Positions 6,768 to 12,868 are shown, counted from the first letter of the stretch. The stretch: DNA of 17,302 nucleotides from Furfurilactobacillus entadae (GCF_045862745.1 NZ_BQXN01000036.1:1-17302), one strand, 5' to 3'. Translations and numbers: made by a program. Notes: generated by a model not told the origin, from the letters alone.

Positions 6768-7484
6768 ATGCATACTCAATTCTCAAATCTTTCTTTTTTG
6801 TCTAACTGGCGAACTAGAGTAATTTATTTTCTGCTTTTACCGGTTGCAAATTTACTTTTGTTAATTTTAATTAGTGGTGAGTATGAAAATGTAGCTGCAT
6901 GGAGAGTCGCACTCGGCTCAATTGTTATTGAAGGAGCAACGTTAAGTCTTCAATCTATGTCCCAACTTTTAGTTACTGATGCCAGATTAAAAATTGACAT
7001 AGAACTGATTTCAAAAAAACCATATAGTATTCGATATTGGGGTAACAAGTTTTTGGCTGCAATAGTACCTGGTATTATTTTGGCTTCGGTAAACACAACA
7101 TTATTATTTCTAGTTAAAGCTCCTTTGCATTTAGTGTTTCGTGCGTATCTATTGATTGTACCTATTTGTGTAGTCGGCGCTATTTTGGGATTCACTTCAT
7201 GGTGCGTGTCCTGGGAAATGAAGAATCCTTATTTTTTTACAAACCTAATTTCGTCACTTTTAGTTCTTGTGTCTGGAGCATTGATTTTAGTGTCTGAATA
7301 TCCAATGTGGTTGCAAGTTGTCAGTAAGATGTTTCCACTGTATAGTTTCATAAACTGGTTATCATTTTCGAACGGGTCAGTGGTGGAAACAATTATAAAT
7401 ACTAGCATATGGCTTATCATTGGCGTTGTTTTATATGTTGTACAAATTCCTAGAGTGCTTAGAAATAAAACCCATGAATATTAA
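6768..7484 (+). CDS. ABC transporter permease 2 of the peptide operon
   Basis: A 238-aa membrane protein that begins on the base after the stop of permease 1. About six hydrophobic segments are visible, for instance VIYFLLLPVANLLLLILIS near the N-terminus and NTSIWLIIGVVLYVVQIP at the C-terminus. A cytoplasmic loop with DARLKIDIELISKKPYSIRY lies between spans 2 and 3. It is weakly similar in plan, not in sequence, to permease 1, as expected for a heterodimeric ABC-2 pair. It is the last gene of the operon. There is no classical terminator before the IS remnant that starts about 30 nt downstream, whose terminal hairpin may end the transcript. Confidence 0.85.
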   Translation: MHTQFSNLSFLSNWRTRVIYFLLLPVANLLLLILISGEYENVAAWRVALGSIVIEGATLSLQSMSQLLVTDARLKIDIELISKKPYSIRYWGNKFLAAIVPGIILASVNTTLLFLVKAPLHLVFRAYLLIVPICVVGAILGFTSWCVSWEMKNPYFFTNLISSLLVLVSGALILVSEYPMWLQVVSKMFPLYSFINWLSFSNGSVVETIINTSIWLIIGVVLYVVQIPRVLRNKTHEY

Positions 7485-7517
7485 AAAGAACCTCCGGTGA
7501 AATAATGCATTGAAGTG

Positions 7518-7556
7518 AACCCCCAGAATTGGACAAAATCCAACCCTGGGGGTTTT
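7518..7556 (+). terminator. IS left-end hairpin
   Basis: AACCCCCAG (7518-7526) pairs with CTGGGGGTT (7546-7554). An inner TTGGA/TCCAA stem (7529-7533/7539-7543) and a T4 tract follow the same axis. Many IS elements use such a hairpin to block transcription entering from outside. Here it may also end the upstream ABC operon. Confidence 0.6.
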
Positions 7557-7559
7557 ACT

Positions 7560-7868
7560 ATGGCTAAATATAATTATGATTTTAAGGCACGTGTTGTAGC
7601 CGAATTTTTAAGCGGAATTAGTAGTCCAACCTTGGACATTAAATATCACATTCCACAGGCAAGAACTATTCGAGGGTGGGTCAAACAATTTCAAATTCAC
7701 GGCTCAAAGGGACTACAGGTTCAGCTTACACACCGTCGATATTCTAGCCCCTTTAAACAACAAGTATTAAACTGGATGAAACAACATCAGGCCTCTTATA
7801 CTAAACGGCATGACCCTGATGCGTTATCGAGATCATGCCGTCGCATGAAAACTATTTTAATTATTTGA
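7560..7868 (+). pseudogene. IS3-family transposase, orfA 5' part fused out of frame to orfB 3' end
   Basis: ATG 7560 opens an IS3/IS150-type orfA: MAKYNYDFKARVVAEFLSG with a helix-turn-helix region ending RTIRGWVKQFQIHGSKGL. OrfA identity fades after KQHQASYT (about 7800). From there a second frame reads LNGMTLMRYRDHAVA and stops at 7846-7848, which is the usual C-terminus of IS3 orfB (the ...YRxHAxx-stop pattern). The middle, including the DDE catalytic core, is missing. The fragment keeps the orfA frame to a stop at 7866-7868 by chance. It cannot transpose on its own. Confidence 0.8.
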
Positions 7869-7930
7869 CTGTCTACTTGACGCGGATCCGAGCCCCCGAT
7901 GTGCTGTTTACTAAATGGTAAGCGCATTCT

Positions 7931-7958
7931 TTGAATGCTTTCTGATGAATCGTATAAA
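7931..7958 (+). promoter_or_regulatory. Probable promoter of the amaP-asp23 operon
   Basis: TTGAAT (7931-7936), 16 nt, TATAAA (7953-7958), about 35 nt before the amaP ATG. A short inverted repeat GCATTC-TTT-GAATGC (7924-7938) overlaps the -35 and could be an operator. GGAAGGAGG precedes the ATG at 7993. Confidence 0.55.
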
Positions 7959-7992
7959 ATGTGTCTAAACAAAAGGAAGGAGGCACATTGGA

Positions 7993-8544
7993 ATGAAACT
8001 TTTTAGCAAATGGATGGTTGGTCTAGCCGGACTGATCACATTGCTAGACGGTGGTGTGTTGGTTATCACCAGCGTGGACATAAAACCGCTCTCGAAGTGG
8101 TTAACAAATGTCATAATGATTAATCCACGGGTGAGTCAAATGATTTTCGTTATCTTTGGCATCATCACGATGATCACAGGCTTACTACTTTTGCTGATTA
8201 GTCTGTTTAAGGCCCGAACCGTTAATGCAGTTCGATTACAAGGTGAACGCGGTGAGGTCACACTACCAGTTTCGGCGATGGAAAAAGATTTGCAACGTAG
8301 AATTGCTGATGTAGTTGGCGTTAGCCGCCCTGAAGTACAATTGCGTCTGCATAATCGAAAACGCCGTGCTGACGTTCACGTCAATGCTATTGCCGCGGGA
8401 GACGCTCAGTTTGAAACACTGGGCGGTGAGATTCTTCAAGTTGTGCAAACATATTTAGCTGATAGCTTGAACTTCACGCTTGGGCGGCAGAAAATCAATG
8501 TGGTTCCAATTACAGCGACAAAAATGAAAGCACGCGTGGTTTAG
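7993..8544 (+). CDS. amaP: Alkaline shock response membrane anchor protein AmaP
   Basis: 183 aa. Two hydrophobic segments (about 8-28 and 48-70) are joined by a short loop, followed by a soluble tail related to Asp23 (from about residue 75) that contains VTLPVSAMEKDLQRRIADVV. This is the AmaP layout (DUF322-related, formerly hypothetical). In Staphylococcus aureus AmaP tethers Asp23 to the cell membrane. It is first in an operon with a DUF2273 protein and two Asp23-family proteins, the standard arrangement. Expression is expected under envelope or alkaline stress. That is from family knowledge, not from sequence seen here. Confidence 0.9.
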   Translation: MKLFSKWMVGLAGLITLLDGGVLVITSVDIKPLSKWLTNVIMINPRVSQMIFVIFGIITMITGLLLLLISLFKARTVNAVRLQGERGEVTLPVSAMEKDLQRRIADVVGVSRPEVQLRLHNRKRRADVHVNAIAAGDAQFETLGGEILQVVQTYLADSLNFTLGRQKINVVPITATKMKARVV

Positions 8545-8561
8545 GCGAAGGGAGTGAGCTG

Positions 8562-8744
8562 ATGAATCGAATGATGTTTGGCACAATTGTTGGCTTAGCA
8601 CTGGGACTAGCATGGATTATTGACGGATTTTGGAGCATGGTTCTTGTTTTAGCAATGGCGCTTATTGGTGGTTTGGTCGGAAAATATTTGCGACTGGATC
8701 GTACCGAAATTAAACAGCGTATCAATCGTTTCTTGTCGAACTAA
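8562..8744 (+). CDS. DUF2273 small membrane protein
   Basis: 60 aa, with GGGAGTGA 8 nt before the ATG. It has two short hydrophobic segments separated by a Gly-rich turn (MFGTIVGLALGLAWIIDGFW, then MVLVLAMALIGGLVGKY), and a basic tail. DUF2273 proteins are found almost only between amaP and asp23 in Firmicutes and probably work with them at the membrane. The exact function is not known. Confidence 0.9.
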   Translation: MNRMMFGTIVGLALGLAWIIDGFWSMVLVLAMALIGGLVGKYLRLDRTEIKQRINRFLSN

Positions 8745-8772
8745 AGTCACTTAATTATGGAGGAAATCAATA

Positions 8773-9198
8773 ATGGAAAATACGCAACAAACGAACATGA
8801 AGAACACATTGAGCTATGACGACGGCGTAATCGAAAAAATCGCTGGTTTAGCAGCACGTAACGTCGATGGGGTTCTATCATTGGATGGTGGTATGTTGAG
8901 TGGCCTTACTGATCGTTTTCGTAATCAAGCTGATCCAACGCAGGGCATTGACGCCGAAGTTGGACAAAAACAAGTTGCCTTAGATATGCATGCTACGGTT
9001 GAATATGGTAAGGATATTCGGCAGCTGTTTAATCAGGTGACAAGTCGCGTGGTACGTGACATTAAAAGCTTTACTGGCTTAGAGGTCGTTGAAATGAACC
9101 TTCATATTAACGATGTTATGAGTAAACGGGAATGGCAAGAACAGACGAAAGGCAAACCAAATTCACAACATTCACCGGAAGCAAAACAAGTTGAATAA
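8773..9198 (+). CDS. Asp23/Gls24 family envelope stress protein 1
   Basis: 141 aa. The family start LSYDDGVIEKIAGLAARNVD leads into the DGVLSLDGG segment and ATVEYGKDIRQLFNQV, then VVEMNLHINDV near the end. The protein is soluble and acidic with no signal peptide, as expected for a cytoplasmic protein held at the membrane through AmaP. GGAGGAAATCA precedes the ATG. It is the third gene of the amaP operon. The C-terminal tail after the conserved domain is polar and probably disordered. Family members are induced by alkaline, bile or envelope stress. The molecular function remains unclear. Confidence 0.9.
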   Translation: MENTQQTNMKNTLSYDDGVIEKIAGLAARNVDGVLSLDGGMLSGLTDRFRNQADPTQGIDAEVGQKQVALDMHATVEYGKDIRQLFNQVTSRVVRDIKSFTGLEVVEMNLHINDVMSKREWQEQTKGKPNSQHSPEAKQVE

Positions 9199-9241
9199 TT
9201 AGACTTGCTAACTGATACTCACTTTTAAGGAGGATAATGCG

Positions 9242-9640
9242 ATGGCTGAAGCAGTAACGGAAAAGGAATTGGTTTTTGACAACGATGTTTTAGAAAAAAT
9301 TGCCGGTAAGACGGCTCAAGAAGTTGACGGTGTTTTAGAACTGAAAGGTGGCTTACTTGACAGCATTTCGACGCAAATAAACGGTAGTAAGCCAGAACAA
9401 GGGGTTTCGGCTGACGTAGACGAAGATAAGCAAACCGTCGAGTTGGAACTTGAAGGCACGCTAGAATATGGCAAGGATGCCAATGATATCTTTGACAAGA
9501 TCACGCGCAAAATTACAGCGGCAGTTCGTTCCATGACCGGATACACGGTAACTTCCATTAAATTGCATGTAAAGGACATGTTAACTGCAAATGAATGGCG
9601 TGAGCAAAACAAACAAACTAACAAGAAGAAAGAAAAATAG
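9242..9640 (+). CDS. Asp23/Gls24 family envelope stress protein 2
   Basis: 132 aa. It is a paralogue of the preceding gene, with the same landmarks: DNDVLEKIAGKTAQEVDGVL, a VDEDKQTVELELEG strand, EGTLEYGKDANDIFDKI and VTSIKLHVKDM. It ends in a Lys-rich tail. AAGGAGG precedes the ATG, 43 nt after the first copy. Lactobacillaceae often carry two or more copies in tandem, and the pair may form mixed assemblies under the membrane. No terminator is seen immediately after it. The next segment is a decayed CsbD gene. Confidence 0.9.
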   Translation: MAEAVTEKELVFDNDVLEKIAGKTAQEVDGVLELKGGLLDSISTQINGSKPEQGVSADVDEDKQTVELELEGTLEYGKDANDIFDKITRKITAAVRSMTGYTVTSIKLHVKDMLTANEWREQNKQTNKKKEK

Positions 9641-9677
9641 GTCACTGACAATTAAAAAATAATTATTAGGTTTTAGT

Positions 9678-9847
9678 ATGGCAGACAAATTGACGACATT
9701 AAGCTCAAACTAAAAAATCTCGATGATCAAACTGAGGGAAAATCAAAATAAGTGAAGGGCGCCATCACCGGCGATACTGGCGATAAGGTGGCGGAAAACG
9801 TTGAAGAAGGCGAGGAAAAGGTGAAAGACGCCTTTTCTGATGTCTAA
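9678..9847 (+). pseudogene. CsbD-family stress protein, frameshifted with an internal stop
   Basis: ATG 9678 gives MADK, typical of CsbD starts, but the frame then fails. One base over, the reading IDDIKLKLKNLDDQTEGKSK is blocked by TAA at 9749-9751 and resumes as VKGAITGDTGDKVAENVEEG to a stop at 9845-9847. This is the CsbD/YjbJ pattern of short charged repeats with a GxITGD core. A frameshift near 9687 and a nonsense codon make it non-functional. CsbD genes commonly accompany asp23 clusters, so this was probably the last member of the stress operon. Confidence 0.7.
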
Positions 9848-10153
9848 GATCAATTAAGGCAACTTAGACGAAATCTGAAATTTGCTGGTTCATGTTTGCG
9901 TACTCTAAATTAGAGTTTGGAACATAATTCTTAATTAAAGAGGGAATTGCGTGAAATCGTTTTGCATTCGATCACTTCGTTTGAGTGAACTGCCCCCCTG
10001 AGTTGAATTTCTCCAACTCGGGGGGGCAGTTCAGGATTGGAACAAGATTCTTTTTTACATTGAATTATCAAAGCAGAAAATTTGAATGTCACGGTTAACT
10101 TTTGTACTGTAAACCCTCATTTTAGATCTTGTTTTTTATAAGGAGAATGTAGA
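9848..10153. other. Intergenic region between csbD remnant and GT8 gene
   Basis: This region of about 306 bp has no gene. It contains a short inverted repeat ACTCTAA-A-TTAGAGT (9902-9916), two copies of a 16-bp direct repeat TTGGAACAtAATTCTT (9917-9932) and TTGGAACAAGATTCTT (10037-10052) differing at two positions, and between them the 48-bp hairpin listed separately. A weak promoter (TTGAAT 10082-10087, 17 nt, TACTGT) may serve the GT8 gene, which has AAGGAG before its ATG. Confidence 0.6.
9986..10033. repeat. Solitary 48-bp hairpin resembling an IS3-family terminus
   Basis: TGAACTGCCCCCC (9986-9998) to GAGTTG (10000-10005) pairs with CAACTC (10014-10019) to GGGGGGCAGTTCA (10021-10033). This makes a 20-bp stem with one T-G wobble (9999/10020) and an 8-nt loop. 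It has the same plan as the IS left-end hairpin at 7518-7554, including GTGAAC at the outer edge and the C-run followed by GTTG-type sequence. No transposase ORF is attached. Confidence 0.7.
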
Positions 10154-11035
10154 ATGAATCAACAGTTACACATCGCAGCTACAACTAATACCAAGTTTTT
10201 AGAGCCGTTACAGGTATGTTTACTATCAGTTTTGCAAAATAATTCGGCGTCTGCCATTAAGTTTTCAATTATTGATGATCATCTTTCGCCAGCTAATCGT
10301 CGCTCCTTTGATATCTTGTTGGATAATTTTGATAACTGTGATGAGATTACTTTTTTGACGCCTAATGAAAAGTCTTATATGCCGGCAATCACCGATAACC
10401 GAATTCCATCAGCCGCTTATTATCGATTGGATTTGCCACAAATGTTACCGCATAGCAACCGCCTGTTATATCTTGATTGTGACATGATTTGTGAGAAATC
10501 CTTGGTACCATTGTGGAAAAACAATTTAGTTGGGAAAGTCGTTGGGGCGGTGGAAGATGCTGGTTATGTATCAAGGCTTGCCGAAATGGGGGTTACATGT
10601 CGTGATCACACCTATTTCAATTCCGGTTTGCTGTTAATTGATATGCAGGCCTGGCGAGCACAGCATATTACCGAGCAAGCGCGGCGATTCATTCACGATC
10701 ATGGTGAGCAGTTGGTATATCACGATCAAGATGTTCTTAACGCGGTCTTGGCAGATAACTGGTGCTATTTACACCCACGTTTTAACGTACAATCGCGATT
10801 AGTAAGAAAAGAGCAAATTAATCCCCAACCAGCGCGCGAACGGTTAGCAGAAGCGGCCCGTCAGCTTCCAACAATGATTCATTATTCGGGTCGTAGCAAG
10901 CCTTGGCTGGGGGAAGATGATGGTGTTCGATTACACCCGTGGCGCAGAGTGTATCAGGAATACGCCGCCGAATTACAAAGGCTGCGCCGAAATGATGCTT
11001 CACACCGATGGTTGGCTTATGCCAAGGAGGAATAA
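10154..11035 (+). CDS. Glycosyltransferase family 8
   Basis: 293 aa, retaining GT-A type nucleotide-sugar transferase. Motifs: an N-terminal IAATTNTKFLEPLQVCLLSV fold start, SAAYYRLDLPQMLP, the metal-binding DCD (108-110) in RLLYLDCDM, FNSGLLLID (155-163), HDQD (190-193) and HYSGRSKPW (243-251). All are hallmarks of the GT8 (LgtC/galactosyl- or glucosyltransferase) family. The length is typical, with no signal peptide or membrane span. It would act in the cytoplasm on a cell-surface glycan or glycoprotein acceptor. It sits in one transcriptional direction with the next three genes, and the 110-aa gene follows after only 3 nt, so they are probably co-expressed. The acceptor cannot be deduced. 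Confidence 0.9.
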   Translation: MNQQLHIAATTNTKFLEPLQVCLLSVLQNNSASAIKFSIIDDHLSPANRRSFDILLDNFDNCDEITFLTPNEKSYMPAITDNRIPSAAYYRLDLPQMLPHSNRLLYLDCDMICEKSLVPLWKNNLVGKVVGAVEDAGYVSRLAEMGVTCRDHTYFNSGLLLIDMQAWRAQHITEQARRFIHDHGEQLVYHDQDVLNAVLADNWCYLHPRFNVQSRLVRKEQINPQPARERLAEAARQLPTMIHYSGRSKPWLGEDDGVRLHPWRRVYQEYAAELQRLRRNDASHRWLAYAKEE

Positions 11036-11038
11036 ACG

Positions 11039-11371
11039 ATGAGTGATGTGATTTTATTCAGCGAACAGCAGACACCGGTTTTATGGCTGAAACGCGGCGA
11101 TACCGTTAATCTTGGCGCAGACAGCGACTTTGAATTACGGTATGACGAACAGGCCAATACGTATGATTTATTAAAAACACCTTTCGGTAAGGGTGAAGGT
11201 ACGCCAAGCGAGCAATTTTTCTTCTTTCAAGATTTATTCGAACTGGCGCGTAAGCATGGCTATACACTTGGTAGTTCCCAAGACGATACTCGTCGCATTG
11301 AAAGCGTTGAATTAACGCCTGGCGTTGGACAAGACAACTCAAAGCAGATATTGCACGTATACGTAAAGTGA
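11039..11371 (+). CDS. Hypothetical protein, 110 aa
   Basis: A 110-aa soluble acidic protein with no membrane span or signal peptide. It starts 3 nt after the GT8 stop, and its AAGGAGG ribosome site lies inside the end of that gene. The sequence looks like a small alpha/beta fold: short strands (VILFSEQQTPVLWLKRGD), then a helix (FFFFQDLFELARKHGYTL) and a C-terminal strand (KQILHVYVK). I do not recognise the family. Tight coupling to the GT8 gene and the nearby stress genes suggests joint expression, but gives no function. Confidence 0.8.
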   Translation: MSDVILFSEQQTPVLWLKRGDTVNLGADSDFELRYDEQANTYDLLKTPFGKGEGTPSEQFFFFQDLFELARKHGYTLGSSQDDTRRIESVELTPGVGQDNSKQILHVYVK

Positions 11372-11384
11372 GGAGAAAGAGATA

Positions 11385-11570
11385 ATGCCGTGGACTTATA
11401 AAGAATATCCGGATTCATTTAAAAATATGAATGTAAAGACACGTCATAAGGCAATTGAAATCGCCAATGCGCTCAAACGCGAAAAATATCCTGATGATCG
11501 CGCGATTCCAATTGCAATTTCGCAAGCCAAAGAATGGTATGAAGATCATGTTTCGACTGACGAAAAGTGA
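11385..11570 (+). CDS. YdaT/DUF2188-like small stress protein
   Basis: 61 aa: MPWTYKEYPDSFKNMNVKTR at the start and RAIPIAISQAKEWYEDH at the end. This matches my recollection of the small YdaT-like proteins of Firmicutes, which share the MPWT..YP.S.KN and RAIPIA..QA..W patterns. In Bacillus subtilis ydaT belongs to the general stress regulon. Charged, soluble, probably a compact helical protein. GAGGAGA precedes the ATG. It follows the 110-aa gene by 13 nt and precedes the SDR by 15 nt, so all probably share a transcript. Molecular function unknown. Confidence 0.75.
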   Translation: MPWTYKEYPDSFKNMNVKTRHKAIEIANALKREKYPDDRAIPIAISQAKEWYEDHVSTDEK

Positions 11571-11585
11571 AGAAAGGTGCTTGCC

Positions 11586-12473
11586 ATGACATCAATGACT
11601 AATGATCCACGAAAAAAATATCAAACTAAGGATTTCCCTGAGCAATCCCAACCCTATCCAGGCATGCAAAGGGATATGTTGCCAATCCCAGATTGCGGTG
11701 AAAATAGCTATGTCGGTCACAAACGCTTAAGTGGGAAAAAGGCATTAATTACCGGTGGTGATTCGGGGATTGGACGAGCCGTAGCGATTGCTTATGCGCG
11801 TGAAGGGGCTGATGTCGCGATTGCTTATCTACCCGCCGAACAGGCAGATGCTGAAGAAGTCGAAAAACAGATCACCGCTGCCGGTCGTAGATCTGTACAG
11901 ATTCCCGTAGATTTGACCAAAGAAGATGAGACGAAGCTGATGGTTCAAACAGCTACTGATGCGCTAGGCGGTTTAGATATCGTGGTGATGGTTGCAGGAA
12001 TGCAGCAGGCAGTGACTGATATCAATGATATTTCTACGAAGCAACTGACAGATACGTTTACAACCAACGTCTTCTCAATGTTTTGGACAGTTCAAACAGC
12101 CTTGCCGAACCTTCATCCAGGTGCGTCAATTATCACGACAACATCGATTCAAGCATATAGTCCATCACCCAATTTGTTGGATTACGCGTCTACAAAGGCG
12201 GCAATTCACAACTTTTCTCAGGGCCTCTCGCGACAGTTAGGCGACAAGGGAATTCGGGTTAACACAGTGGCGCCAGGCCCCATCTGGACAGCCCTGCAAG
12301 TTAGTGGCGGACAACCGACCTCGGCGTTACCTTCATTTGGTCAACAGACGTCGTTAGGTCGTGCAGGGCAGCCAGCTGAACTAGCTGGGACATATGTTTA
12401 TCTAGCAAGTGATGACGCTAGTTACGTTACAGGACAGTGTTATGGCGTAACTGGTGGTGGGTTGACGAACTAG
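11586..12473 (+). CDS. SDR-family oxidoreductase, general-stress type
   Basis: 295 aa from ATG 11586 with AGAAAGGTG upstream. An upstream in-frame GTG (11577) lies inside that ribosome site. It is a classical short-chain dehydrogenase with a Rossmann TGGDSGIG (56-63, NAD(P) binding), catalytic Ser187 and YASTK (200-204). The N-terminal extension of about 50 residues (including QSQPYPGMQRDM) is the mark of the YhdF/YdaD (GSP39) group of stress-induced SDRs. The C-terminus GQCYGVTGGGLTN is also typical. It probably reduces or oxidises an alcohol or carbonyl with NAD(P)H. The substrate is unknown. It closes the run of stress-type genes. Confidence 0.9.
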   Translation: MTSMTNDPRKKYQTKDFPEQSQPYPGMQRDMLPIPDCGENSYVGHKRLSGKKALITGGDSGIGRAVAIAYAREGADVAIAYLPAEQADAEEVEKQITAAGRRSVQIPVDLTKEDETKLMVQTATDALGGLDIVVMVAGMQQAVTDINDISTKQLTDTFTTNVFSMFWTVQTALPNLHPGASIITTTSIQAYSPSPNLLDYASTKAAIHNFSQGLSRQLGDKGIRVNTVAPGPIWTALQVSGGQPTSALPSFGQQTSLGRAGQPAELAGTYVYLASDDASYVTGQCYGVTGGGLTN

Positions 12474-12529
12474 TTCACTAAAGGCTTTTAGGACTGTTAT
12501 AACCGGTAAATATGAGTCTGGCCATCAAA

Positions 12530-12556
12530 TAGACAGGCAAGTTCTCTTCCTATGAT
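12530..12556 (+). promoter_or_regulatory. Possible promoter of the small toxin-like mRNA
   Basis: TAGACA (12530-12535) and TATGAT (12551-12556) are each one base from consensus, but the spacer is only 15 nt. TGATAG (12553-12558) gives a better 17-nt spacing and a poorer -10. Either puts the start near 12562-12566, before the structured leader. Confidence 0.4.
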
Positions 12557-12577
12557 AGCTAGGTGATCATGATTGTA

Positions 12578-12629
12578 GGGGCGCCCTCACGGTCAATTTC
12601 AGATTGACCCAGCGTGGGAGGAGGTGCCC
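12578..12629 (+). promoter_or_regulatory. Structured 5' leader that can hide the Shine-Dalgarno
   Basis: GGTCAAT (12591-12597) pairs exactly with ATTGACC (12603-12609), and GGGCGCC (12579-12585) pairs with GGTGCCC (12623-12629) with one G-U. A further short stem with bulges can form between. The GGAGGAGG ribosome site (about 12617-12624) of the leader ORF starting at 12630 lies inside the paired 3' arm, so initiation should depend on the fold opening. Confidence 0.6.
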
Positions 12630-12695
12630 ATGCAATTAAACAGATTGAGGTTAGCTTGCGGTGATCCTGTTAATTCAGGCGCTCACGGCCATTAG
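12630..12695 (+). CDS. 21-aa leader ORF overlapping the toxin-like peptide gene
   Basis: GGGAGGAGGT four bases before an ATG opens a 21-codon ORF (MQLNRLRLACGDPVNSGAHG...). The peptide itself looks unremarkable. Its last half overlaps, in another frame, the start of the hydrophobic peptide ORF at 12661. This is like the mok/hok arrangement, where translating the leader exposes the toxin start. Coupled translation is therefore a reasonable inference. Confidence 0.5.
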   Translation: MQLNRLRLACGDPVNSGAHGH

Positions 12696-12759
12696 CTTAG
12701 CACTTTCCATTTGTGAAAAGTGTAAAGCTATTTTTGGCCATAAAAAAAGCCGTCACTAA
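12661..12759 (+). CDS. Candidate type I toxin: 32-aa hydrophobic peptide
   Basis: GTG 12661, with GAGGTT (12647-12652) 8 nt upstream, encodes 32 residues: a membrane-spanning stretch ILLIQALTAISLALSI followed by a basic tail ending CKAIFGHKKSRH. One hydrophobic helix plus a short charged C-terminus is the shape of small type I toxins such as TxpA, BsrG and Fst, though I see no close sequence match to those. Upstream lies a foldable leader. The 3' end and 3' UTR are covered by a convergent RNA with its own promoter and terminator. The whole layout matches a type I toxin-antitoxin locus. The start codon and toxicity are unproven. Confidence 0.55.
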   Translation: MILLIQALTAISLALSICEKCKAIFGHKKSRH

Positions 12760-12834
12760 GTGATGGCCTAACCCATGATGCAATGTGATTACGTGGAGTC
12801 AGCTGTCGCAAGCAGCTGGCTCTTTTTAATTGCT
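12741..12834 (-). ncRNA. Candidate antisense RNA (type I antitoxin)
   Basis: An RNA starting near 12834 from the promoter at 12841-12868 would run leftward for about 93 nt to a hairpin (12749-12767) followed by seven U's (12748-12742 read on the minus strand). It would be complementary to the last codons and the 3' UTR of the peptide mRNA. The terminator stem has one A-C mismatch on this strand. The size and the 3' overlap are like RatA and SR4, the antitoxin RNAs of txpA and bsrG. Confidence 0.5.
12796..12827 (+). terminator. Terminator of the toxin-like mRNA
   Basis: GAGTCAGCTG (12796-12805) pairs with CAGCTGGCTC (12813-12822), with one U-G pair and a 7-nt loop, followed by TTTTT. Confidence 0.8.
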
Positions 12835-12840
12835 ACCATG

Positions 12841-12868
12841 ATAATAGCACAATTCTTGTTGTTTTCAA
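12841..12868 (-). promoter_or_regulatory. Strong promoter for the antisense RNA
   Basis: On the minus strand: TTGAAA (12863-12868), 16 nt, TATTAT (12841-12846), with a TGC extended -10. It points into the 3' end of the toxin-like transcript. No ORF follows it on this strand, so it is best explained by a noncoding RNA. Confidence 0.65.

Larger units (their letters stand above)
7516..7889 (+). mobile_element. IS3-family element with internal deletion
   Basis: The left end TGAACCCCCAGAATTGGACA (7516-7535) and the right end TGTCTACTTGACGCGGATCC (7870-7889) are imperfect inverted repeats (about 12 of 20 positions by eye) of the TG...CA type used by IS3 elements. Between them lie the start of orfA and the last codons of orfB, so only about 370 bp of an element normally 1.2-1.5 kb remains. 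No flanking target duplication is obvious. The left end also folds into a hairpin (7518-7554) directly before the orfA start. Confidence 0.75.

Noticed and set aside
7485..7900. Target-site duplication flanking the IS remnant
   Set aside because: The bases outside the two ends (TGAAG and GAGCC) do not match.
9316..9651. A 111-codon minus-strand ORF opposite the second Asp23 gene
   Set aside because: Cys- and Ser-rich shadow of a well-supported gene, no ribosome site.
12577..12640. The structured leader as a metabolite riboswitch
   Set aside because: No known riboswitch consensus was recognised and no biosynthesis or transport gene follows; a toxin-mRNA leader fits the context better.
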